From positions 54,537,561 through 54,601,560 of the forward strand of contig NC_088775.1 in the NCBI RefSeq assembly GCF_954871325.1: a stretch of 64,000 nucleotides of DNA, in the 5' to 3' direction. Below, piece by piece: positions 12,167-22,900 of the stretch. Below the pieces are notes generated by a model, which saw only the letters and a program-made list of their open reading frames with translations, made no database searches and was not told where the DNA came from. The position numbers and the translations under genes were made by a program. Origin of the DNA: Gordionus sp. m RMFG-2023 (taxonomy: Eukaryota; Nematomorpha; Gordioida; Chordodea; Parachordodidae). Numbering within the stretch: the first letter of the stretch is position 1; each line of letters opens with the position of its first letter.

Positions 12167-13692
12167 CAGTGGCGTATCCAGGATTTTCTTATAGGGGGGA
12201 AAATTTTTTGGGGGCTTCGCTCCCAAACCCCTTTTACCTGGCCTTCGGCCAGCTTTCCCCGGCCTTCGGCCGGGTCTTATTTAGCTATTCTATTAAATTA
12301 TTCATAATTTAATAATAATTATATTTCTATTTTTAACTATTATTTACTAATTTGTGCTTATGTTAGGTATATTATATTTAATAAAGTTTTTTTAAATGTA
12401 AAGGTTTATTTATATGTAAAGTTGAAATAAAGTGTAATGTCTTTTTATAAAATTTGCTTTAAAAACTAGCCTCAGCTTAAATTCTCATACAATATAAGTA
12501 GAATATAATTTTTTTTATTGAAAATACTAATAGTAGTTTAAAATATTGACTAGAAAATAATTAAATTAACAAGTTTTTTTTAACTTCTTATCAAATACAA
12601 GATTTTTATTTATTTAGTTTGTCTTCGGAACCAAATCTCTGTGTATATTTAACAGAGCTAACCCATTTAGCCGAGATTCAGTACTTCGTAAATATGTTTT
12701 CAACCTTCTCAAGTTGGAAAAAGTCCTTTCATTCGTACATGTTGTAATAGGCAAACATGTAAGAATATAAAACAACTTCGAAATATTAGGAAATTGAGCC
12801 AAGGTTTCTTTACACCGATTGAGCGCATCAATAGCATGCTCAGGTAAAATAGCTAAACGTATAAATATTTATACCACAATTCGAATTCACTGATTAAATT
12901 TATTTCAGTATCAATCTCATAGGAATAAAATTTTTCTAAATATTTAATTTTACCAATAGTGGCATTAGAAAATGAAGAAGGATCTTTGGGTAATAAAACT
13001 TGAAGATTGCTAAAGACTTGTTTTTTATCTAAAACCCGTACTTTTATTTGCTATAAAAAAGTATCTAAGAATGGGATGAAAATGGATATTTTATAATATT
13101 CTTCAGTTGAGCCAATATTTATTTTCATCTCAATAATGGCCTAGGTGCTAGATGAGGTTTAATTAGTATTATATCATAAAATTTAGCCTTCGATTCAACG
13201 TCTAGATAAATATTATGAAAATATTTATCTACATTCATTCTTATTGTATCTACCTGTTCATGTATATTTTCCGCCAAATCAATAACTTGAACCAAATCTA
13301 AATTTGATTTTTGTAAATTTCTACAAAGTAGTGAGCTAAAAATAATTTATTGATGCAACTAGCAACGATAAACTCTGATTGATCAATTGAATTCAATAAT
13401 GATATCGCTGCTAACGACACATTACTTTTTTTCATGCTCAGCCTTATTTATAAATTATCGTTTGATTTCAATCTCTTTGACTAAATATTTTTACATTTTA
13501 TTAATATTTTTGAATAATATGTTGGAAAATTGATATTCAAAAATTTGTAAAATTTTGATTGGTGAAAGGGGGGGGGGAGTCTGGGGGGGGGGGTAAAATT
13601 TTTATTAGTTTAAAATGATATTTATGAAAATAGTCAAATTTGCGATAGGGGGGGAAATTTCCCCCTTTCCCCCCCCATTGGTTACGCGCCTG
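12167..13692 (-). mobile_element. hAT transposon inside the 3' LTR
   Basis: 1,526-bp element with imperfect terminal inverted repeats (CAGTGGCGTATCCA, and CAGGCGCGTAACCA read from the other end) and the perfect 8-bp target duplication TATATACG at 12159-12166 and 13693-13700. The minus strand encodes only the C-terminal half of a hAT transposase. A 13120-12880 segment resembles the region before dimerisation (FIPFLDTFL...LLPKDPSSFS), and 12802-12614 is an open dimerisation piece with TTCTNERTFSNLRRLKTYLR. The N-terminus and catalytic core are deleted. The left subterminal region carries three GGCCTTCGGCC-type palindromes, and the right one long G tracts. It is younger than the LTR element it sits in. 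Confidence 0.93.
12614..12802 (-). pseudogene. hAT transposase C-terminal piece
   Basis: 62 codons containing TTCTNERTFSNLRRLKTYLRS and RLNGLALLNIHRDL, the typical hAT dimerisation motif of ZMYM1/52-kDa-repressor-like transposases. It is intact to its natural stop, but the rest of the protein is missing or frame-broken upstream within the element. Confidence 0.8.
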
Positions 13693-13766
13693 TATATACG
13701 TGATATTTTGTATTAAGGATACTTTTACTTACTTTACTTATTTTACTTATTTAATAAAACACTTCA

Positions 13767-13827
13767 AACTCCCAGCCTGATTTTGCGTTCGCAGAGGATA
13801 TAATATTGCATATAATTTTGAATTTTT
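13767..13827 (+). promoter_or_regulatory. OSGEP 5' flank squeezed against an LTR
   Basis: Only 61 bp separate the gypsy 3' LTR from the OSGEP ATG. The first five bases are the target duplication. The rest is AT-rich except TTTTGCGTTCGCAG|AGG, which resembles a 3' splice acceptor and could mark a spliced 5' UTR. Before the insertion this stretch was contiguous with 7839-7941, so the old promoter may now be nearly 6 kb upstream. Promoter activity is inferred, not seen. Confidence 0.35.
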
Positions 13828-13942
13828 ATGGTTGTAGCTCTTGGTTTAGAAGGTAGTGCAAATAAGTTGGGAATCGGAATTATTCAAGATGGGATAGTTC
13901 TATCAAATCCTCGAAAAACCTATGTCACACCGCGTGGGCAAG
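13828..13942 (+). CDS. OSGEP: OSGEP exon 1
   Basis: Starts at the ATG of [14 protein letters not shown], which aligns with the N-terminus of animal and fungal OSGEP with no missing residues, and ends inside the Gly codon after TYVTPRGQ (phase 1). Without splicing, a stop follows three codons later, which supports the intron call. Confidence 0.93.
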
Positions 13943-16900
13943 GTCTTTAATTAAAAAGATAATTGCTTATTTAAACAGGTTTTTTACCTAGAGACACTGC
14001 AGCACACCATCAAACTGTAATACTAGAAGTTTTAAAAGAAGCTTTGAATGCCGCTAAAATTTGCCCCAAAGATATAGATATTATATGTTATACAAAAGGT
14101 AAATTTTTTGAATATTATATGTTATACAAAAGGTAATTATTTTTTGAATATTATGTTAATAAAAAGGTAATTATTGTACTTATTTAAATAATTTACTTGT
14201 ATTTATATTTTCTTATCATAATCTATTATATATAAATTTTTTAAAATAAAAACTAATATTAAAGATATTTCTTTTTTTATATTCATCATTTGTAATATAT
14301 CATATAGGTCCAGGTATGGGTGCTCCATTGTTATTGGTTGCACAGGTTGCCAGAACATTATCATTAATTTGGAATAAACCTTTAATTGGAGTTAATCATT
14401 GCATTGCCCACATAGAGATGGGTAGGTTAATAACAGGTGCTAAAAATCCTGTAATTTTATATGTCAGTGGGGGAAACACTCAAGTTTTTTTATATTCTTT
14501 ATATGTAATTTGATAATATATGAATGCTTTAACACTTTTGCATGCAATATTATATGACCATATATCTTCCTAATCATATTACTTAAAGAACAATTTAATA
14601 AGATTTAACCTAATTTTAATAAAAATTATTTAAATAGGATTAATTACAAAACCTTCAAAATTTTTTTGCCAATTTTAAAACAAGATTCGAAATTTTACTT
14701 TTTACATTTTAATAAAGATATTTTGAATTAAATTTAAATAAATTATTCATAATCCTAATTATGAGGTAATCTTAATTAATTTGATTACATTGTAGTAAGA
14801 TTGTGATTAATATTATATAAAATGAAGAATTATACTTTCTTATAGCAAGGCTTTGACCTACTAGAATTTAAAATTAAATAAATAACACTTTGGAATACTT
14901 GTTATATATAAGAGAAGATAGTAAGGAAATATTCTGATTATATTTTAAAAGAAAAATAATAATACAAACAATTTTTTAATTAAAGTAACTACTTGGGTTA
15001 TGAATATTTAATATCAGAGCAATGAAAAAAATTTGTGAATCATACAAACCTAATCAATATAGTGTGTCTGTTTACTTCAAACTATTTCGAATAATAGCTT
15101 TATTAGGTGTTATATGAAAGACCTTAAAATATTTTATAAACAGATATTCCTGTTTAAAAATTCAATACTCACTTTTTAACCTTCTTTTTTTGTGTTGCAT
15201 TATTTTGAGTTTTTCTTTCTTTATATTTAATAACTATTATCTTGACAAACCAACTTTAATGTTATATGCAAATTAGATAATTTAATTTTATGGTTCCTTG
15301 TCCATATTTATATTAAACAAATTTTGTCATATCATTTATTGTAAATGAAATATTTTAACTTCATAAAAAGTACTGCAAATAATGAATAGGTTAATATTAA
15401 TAAATAAATATTTTTATATTGATTGGATCATGCACTTTAAGGGGTTGGCAAAAATCATGTATTTTAATAAAAATCAAAGACCTGCAACAGGGTACCAATT
15501 GCATGACCCAGCCAACCTAGGTTTGTAAAAAAAAGATTCCAAGCCAGTTTTATTAATAAAAAATTTTGGTTAGTGTATATGCAGTATTGTGAAATCACTA
15601 TTAACTAATAAAAACTACAGGAGTGATTCTGCAATAAACTTTGAATCACTATTATAGTGTTAATTTATGACAAAACCTAAAATTTTACAAATAATCACTA
15701 AATTCATTATTTTAGAAATCACAATTGTTATGTAGGTCGTTTTTTTGTTAAAGCATTCATTTTTGGTGTTGAATATTCTCTTTTTTTGATTATTGCACAA
15801 TCATTATTTTAATATATTATTATTATTTGTAAAAGAAATAAAGAGTAATTATAAAAATTGTTTATGTCATATGTTTTAAAATTAATTTTATTATTAATCA
15901 ATTTATATTTATTTTGTAATAGATATAAGAAGAGAAAAAATGAAATAAATCATTATTGTTTCCTTCCAATTTTTATGATATTATTTTATTCAGAAATTAT
16001 TTTTTTATTCAAAATTTATTATTTTCACCTGCCAACTTTTAGAATTAAGAAAAATAAAAAGTGATAAAAGATAAAAACATTATTTAAATACATATATACT
16101 TTTCGATCTACCAAAAACCAATTTCCTTTAGTAAGAACTGAGAAAAACTTCTTCCCAACTGAGCAGCTTTAAAATGGTGGTGACCAAGACACAGTGACGA
16201 AGCGTCCATAGAAGCAAGATTTTTCTTACAAAATTTTAAAATAAACTTAATGTAATCTTTGTACTATGCTAAATAAACTAAACTGACTTAGTTAAAAAAA
16301 TTAATATTAATTTTTTAACGTATAATTTTTATAACGTTAAAAAATTAATATTATTTTTACTATATTAAGAAATACTATTATTTTTACTACGTTAAAAAAG
16401 CTACTATTATTTTTACTACGTTAAAATAATATACTTTAGGGAATCAATTTATATTTTTTTTAATAAATAAAGAGAATATCATGCCATGGTATTGTGTAAT
16501 TTTACCATTAAAAAATAAGCATTGGGGAAGCAAATAAAAAAATGCTTATTTTTTTAATAAATAAAAGAGAAAGAAATTTTTTTATATAATATTTTTTCCT
16601 TACTTTTTTAAAATAAAAAAATTTTTCGTTTTTAAAATCCTTAATTAATATTTAATAATTGTAATTGTATTATTAAAAATTTATCAAACATTATCATTTA
16701 GCTCAAGAAATTTTGATGCGAAAAAATTGATTATTGAAAAAGGAAATCCAAAATCAATTTTACAAAACTTAAAAAAAGAAATCAACTTGCATCCGTAATT
16801 TTTCTATCTATAAATATGAAAAATATGAATGGCTCACTCGATGTGAATTTTCTAATTCTCCATATTGTTGGTCATGTCTATTATTCCCAAAGGAAAAAAT

Positions 16901-19900
16901 ATGTTTTTAATGATAAAGAATTTTCGGATATGAATAATTTTTCAAAGGCAGTTAAACGGCAAAGAATCAACCGCTCATTTGCAGTCGATGATTCATTTAA
17001 AAACATTTGGCCAAAATCTTATTGAAAATATGATAGATTCGATGCGCAAAATATCAATCGAACAGCATAATTATAAAGTCAAATCAAATAGAGAAATATT
17101 GAAAATATTGATCAACAATGTTTTCTTGGAATTCAGGAGCTCGTATTCCGTGGTGATGATGAATCTTCTAATTCAGTAAATAGAGGAAATAATATTGTAT
17201 TAATTTATTTGCTCGCGGAAGAAAATTTACTATTGAAACATCATTTAGAAATAGTGCAGTTTTTATTGTACTATCAAGCAATATTCAAAATGATTTGATT
17301 AATTCTATCTCATATGTCTTACACCAAAAAATATTAAATTCGTCAAATTGTTAGATATTAGTAAATTCCAAATAATCAATTTCCCAAAATATTTATTAGA
17401 TAATTTAAACGACACTTATTCTCAATTTTTTGACTTACACAAGCTGGAGACCGAATTAAAGGTAGTGTTTCGGGATGTTGAATTAGAAAGAAAGAGAATG
17501 TTAATGAAATACTTGAATTTTTAATATGCACCGATTTGATGAAAAGTTTTAAAGAATTTTTTAAATTATGCAAATTCATCTTAACTTTGGCTTCAACAAC
17601 AGCAAGTGCAGAACGGAGTTTTTCATCTTTAAAAAGAATCAAATCTTATAGCAGAAACAGGATGAGCCAAAATCGATTATCGAATTTATCTTTAATTTCG
17701 ATTGAAAAAAAATTATTAAAAAATTTAAAATCTAGCGATAACTTTTATAATGCAGTACTTGATCATTTTACTCAAAAACAAAGACGAATACCACTTATTT
17801 ATAAATCTTAATGCTTTTATGGTTTGAGTTTGACTAAAATAAAATTATTTTTTGATTACTTCCCTACTGCCAAGACAGATCTACAATAAATAAGGAATTT
17901 ATATTAGTGCAAAGAGGCGGATTCATATTAAGGCAAAAAGGGCAGATTTATATTAATATAAAGAGGCGGATTCATATTAAGGCCAAAAGGACAGATTTAT
18001 ATTAAGGCCTAACCAGAATCCTTTAATATTTTACAAGGTCGAATTTGCCGAAATTTTTTTGAGGAAGTGGTGCCCATTTGTTTCAGAAGGCCATTACACG
18101 AAATTGCTGCCCAAATTTTTGTCATATAGATCTGTTACCTTAAAGTGCTGCCTAAATTTTTCAGAAGTCTGTTACACATAAGTGCTGCAGACTTTTTCAG
18201 AGTTTTATTACACGGAAGTGCTGCTCAAATTTTTGTCATAAATTATAAAAATGCCTGTTTTTTTCCCCGCAAAGAGAGATAGAAAGAAACAGTCTTACAC
18301 ATGAATTATATAACTCAAAAACGTAAATTTGACCACATCTTATCGGAAATAAGTTTATTTTTCATTGGACTTGCACACTATTGATATTATTTTATCTGTT
18401 GACATTACAAATAACCAAAATATTTATTTTGAAGTTAATCATAAATTTTTTAAAACAACGGTATGAAATTCTTAAAATTTGTTAAGTACTGGTAGATACA
18501 ATATAATATTTTTGGAGCCTTGGTTATACTATTTAATAGATGTGTATATTATGGGGAAGAAGGATGAGGAGAAGTCGCAGTGTTAGAATATAAGGACAGG
18601 AGATGTAAATGAATTAGTCCATAGACCAGAGAGACAAGAGTTCTATAATAGTCAAATGTTGGGAATGCAGAGATGACCAAGAGGAAATTCACAGGGAAGA
18701 AGAATGGAAATGAGAAGGGGTTTTGATTCTCGTGGAAGAGAAAATGTTTGTTATTAAGACAAGGACATATGGTTCGGGATTGTGGGGAAACTAAATGGAA
18801 TGTCGAAAATATGGTCATATAGCCCCGTACAGTCGAAAACAAGAAAAACTGCGGTGTGCATGGTGTGGACAATTTTTTCACAATAAAAAGGAGTGCATTC
18901 TAGCAATTATAACACCAAAACAAACTGGAGAACAAAATATGGAATGTTTTAGATGCCGGAAAAAAGGTATAAGGTGAGAGAATGTGGAAATTATAAAATT
19001 AATGGGATGTGTAAATATGATACAAGAAGGTAGTACCAGAGTAATGATAGATTTTAATGGGAGTATGGTACCAATGTTATTTTACACGGGAGCGACTTTC
19101 GATAATCGGAGTATTTGGCCCGAGGAGATGATCGAAAATGAAGGATTGAGAATAGGAAATTCGATGGATCACAAGTATGGGTAATGGGAAGAGTTGAAAT
19201 AGAAGCAATAGTGGTAGAAAGAGTGGAGATATTAGATTTGCGGATTATTATTCAGAAGGTTGAAGCATTGATGGGATGGGACTGGACCACCCAAATAGGT
19301 CCATTGTATAGTTTTTGGGGATTATTTGCATGGTGGGGTGTGTTTGTACCCATAACGAGACTAGCTGTGTTTGGAGACATAGCGGAGGAATACGTAGAAT
19401 CGTTACCAGGAATTTAAACAGCGTTTAGTAGGAGTGGGGAGGGAAGAGATCGAGGAAGTATCGTAGAGCTGGGAGAGGAAGCTGCGAGTGAGAGGGGTGA
19501 TGGGAGAGTATTCTTAGATGGCGAAGAAATAAGCAGCTTTAATTCTAGAAGAGAAATAGGGGCGAATAATTATAGGATAGAAATCGGGGGAACTTATAGT
19601 AAAGAAATTAGGGGGAATTATTAGAAATCGGGGAGAATAATTCTAAGAGAGGAATCGGGGGGACTTTAGGAGAGAAATCGGGGAGAATAATTCTAGGAGC
19701 GAAATGAGGAGAAATAAGTCTAGGAGCAAAATAAGGGAAAAGAATTCTAAGAGAAAAATAGGTGGGGGGGGGGGAAGTATTTTATGGGTGAAGTAGGGGA
19801 AAAGAATGCTAAGAGTGGAATAGGGGGAAGAATTTTAGGAGTGATAAGGTAAAATATTTCTAGAAGAAAGAAAGATTAAGAGAAGGAAGGAGAAAGGAAA

Positions 19901-22900
19901 GACTGGGGAAAGAGATGTATGGCAGCATCAAGAAAGGGGCGATGAATGCTGAGACACTGAACGAGGAGTTGCATCTTAATGAAAAAGATGGAGGGAAATG
20001 GGAAATGACCAAAGTGTAAGAGGGAGTACGGAGATTAGCACAAAATTATCAGGAAATTTTCAACGAAGATTTGGGATGCCTCAGAGATTATGAAGTATAT
20101 ATTAAATTAAAGGATGGTTGTGTTCATAAATTTTGTGCGTTACGATGGATAACGTTTGAATGGAAAAAAGAAGTAGAAATGGAATGGATTAATGGGTACA
20201 GAAAGGCTTTGTATGTCCAGTAGAATACAGTGAATGGGCGACCCCGCTGATCCCCATTGAAGAAGGCCTATGGTCGGCTCCGTCTATGCCAAGATTTTCT
20301 AGTCATTCTAAATTTGTGGGTTAGTTGCCGCGAATTGAAAAAGTATTGGCTAATTTAAAGGGAAGTATTCTTTTTCAAAAGTTGATTTCTCTAATGTATA
20401 TCTGCAGCTGCGTGTAAAGACAGAGGTAAAGAAATTAATAACTATGACTACGTCTAAGGGATTTGCATTTTGTAGAAAGCCATTTGGACTTTGTGTATCA
20501 GCTCCTATTTTTCAACAAACAATGGCGGCTGTTTTTCAAGGAACGAAGGGGTTTTCTACTATATGGACGATGTGTATGTGACTGTAAGAACTCCCGAATA
20601 GCTTGAAGATAAAAGAAAAAAGATTGCGGCACAGTGCGGAGAAAAGTGTGTTGGGAGTGATGGAGGTGACATATCTTGGGCACAAAATTACGGGAAAGGC
20701 GGTGAGATCCGTAGACAAGAATATGACAGGAATTACAAATATGATGAGACCTAATAATAAAGCAGAAGACTATCCTTCTTGGGGGGGGGGTCAACTATTA
20801 CATCGGGTTGTGAAGGGATTTGCTCAGATAGCAGCACCATTAATTGCTGAAGAAAGGAGAGAAATTTGAATGGACAGATGAACAAGAGGCAGCCTTTAGA
20901 GTTGAAATGCAGAATTGTAAAAGAACCTATTTAAGTGTGCTTTAATATTGAATTGGAAGTGTTTTTGGCCATGGACGCGTCTAATAAAGGTGTAGGCTTT
21001 GTTACATTGTATTGATGAATTAGAAAAATCGGTGTTATATTTCTCAAGGATTTTTAGAGCAGCAGAGACTAAGTATTCCGTGATTGAGCAAGAAGCGCAA
21101 GCCATCATTTTTGTATTAACAAAATGCTGAGAGAATCTAATTGGACGCAGTTTGGCTTTTTATACGGACTATTCAAAAAGGACAACAAGGAATTAATACT
21201 ATCGCCCCGGTTACAGAGATGTTGACGTACAAGTGAAAATCGACGAGGGAGAGAAAATTATTTACCGGATGTATCTAGCTTGGGAGGATTTAGGGGAGAA
21301 ACAGGAAGAACGAGACAAAAAAAATGGGCAAGTACTGATTAGAACGATGGCCAGATTATCCAGAGGTGGGCCGGTGCCATGGGAGGAAATTAAAAAAGTG
21401 ATTTAAAAAGATCGGGAATTGAGACTAATCAAAGCGTGCCTAAAGGGACGGAAGATGTGGCAAGATAGAGATAAAACGTTCAAATATATAGAGAAGGAGT
21501 TTGCAATAATAGATGAATGTCTAGTGCGAGGAAGTGGGAGTGTTATACCAGTCAATTTAAGGGAAGCGTTTATGTCCATGATTCATGCTGGACATCAAGG
21601 AATGAAGAGAATTAAACGGGAATATGTTTGGTGGCCGAAAATGAATAAAGATATTGAAAATATCAGCCGAGCGTGTGTCAGATGTAATTCATAGGCCCCA
21701 ATGTCTCGAAAAGGCAAGGAAAGTGTATGGCCGAAGGCTACACAGGAGCGCATACACGCTAATTTCGTTGGCTTACTCGTGATGGGCACCTATTCAAAGT
21801 AGGTTGAGTATGAGGAAGAAAGAGAATTAACAACTCAAGTGGTGATAAAAACATTGAAAAATCTATGGACTGAATTCGAATTCGCTACAACAATAGTATC
21901 GGATCCAGCTTTTATTAGTACGGAAACCGGAGAAAAACAAATTTTGGCGCACCATATTGCCCGAGTTCGAATAGGCAGGCGGAGAGGATGGTAGCTGTGG
22001 TCATTAACTGGTTGAGGAAATCAAAAGATGGAGGGAGATGTGGGTGGCAGTGACGTATTATAATAACAGTAAAAAAGAGGATGAGAAATCTCCAGCGGAG
22101 AGTTTTTAGTAAGGAGAACAAGGATTTGGTTGAATTCGCTTAGGCCAGCAATGCAAAGAAAATAGCTGACCGAGACAAAGGATGAACCCGAATTTATGGC
22201 AGGACAGTGCGAGAGTGTTTGGGCGCAACCAAAAATGGGAGCCCGGAATGATTGTAGAAAATATGGGACGCAAATTGAGCAAAATGGAGTTTTCAGAAGG
22301 TAGAGTATTTGTTCGACACAGAGACCAACTTTTCAGAGGAGTGAAACATGGGAGATTACGATCGGTACTAATAATAGGAGAGGGTAATTGATAAGAAATT
22401 CATTTAAAAAAAATATATAATGATAATGGTACATTGTTGAAAATTTTGTCAAGGTAAAGGTGGCGGAAAAATATTTATCTTAATATAGTGCTCAATATAT
22501 CCGAGGAAAATCTAAGGGGACAACTAAACTAAATATAGGCTAACTCAATACCTGGGCGATTTATAATAACAATGAAAAGGGGAATATCTACAAGATCTTG
22601 TTTAAGGGGACAAAATGGTTAATGGAATGTGCAAATAGTATGGAGCCAAGTCAAACCAAGAGGTGTTTTTTACAGGGAATCAACCATATCATCCAACAAA
22701 GAGCGAAGACTCAAGGACCTAAAGAACAACGATAAGAATGTTACTGTTTGAATCCTTGAAAATACGATGAAAGACAATCAGGTACTAGGTTGAATTGTGA
22801 CGTTTGATTTTCAATTAGTGGGGGCGTGTTATGTGGGTCGTTTTTGTTAAAGCATTAATTTTTGGTGATGAATATTGTTTTTTTTGATTATCTTGCGCAA

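Larger units (their letters stand above)
7942..13766 (+). mobile_element. Ty3/gypsy LTR retrotransposon, full length
   Basis: Complete structure with the 5-bp target duplication AACTC at 7937-7941 and 13767-13771. The 5' LTR is 7942-8108, a primer-binding-like TTGGCGACG follows, the gag and protease region lies at about 8206-9264, pol (reverse transcriptase, RNase H, integrase) at about 9210-12050, then a purine tract GTGGGGAGAAC and the 3' LTR from 12061. The two LTRs differ only by a 5-bp expansion and one base once the nested hAT is removed, so the insertion is young. The coding region is broken into several frames, with roughly half a dozen breaks, so this copy looks inactive. It lies on the same strand as OSGEP and ends 61 bp before the OSGEP start codon. 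Confidence 0.95.
12061..13766 (+). repeat. 3' LTR of gypsy element, split by a hAT
   Basis: The LTR proper is 12061-12166 plus 13701-13766. The interval 12167-13692 is an inserted hAT with its duplicated TATATACG. Without the insertion the LTR is 172 bp against 167 bp for the 5' LTR. It ends ...AAAACACTTCA and is followed by the duplication AACTC. The AATAAA signal lies near 13753, upstream of OSGEP on the same strand. Confidence 0.95.

Noticed and set aside
15858-16064. Hydrophobic open stretch of 68 codons
   Set aside because: It lies inside an LTR; its composition merely reflects T-rich DNA.
18549-18881. 110-codon open stretch on the minus strand
   Set aside because: It is antisense to gag-like sequence of the gypsy element and has no recognisable domain.
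20498-20794. 98-codon minus-strand open stretch
   Set aside because: Shadow of the reverse transcriptase region of the gypsy element on the other strand.
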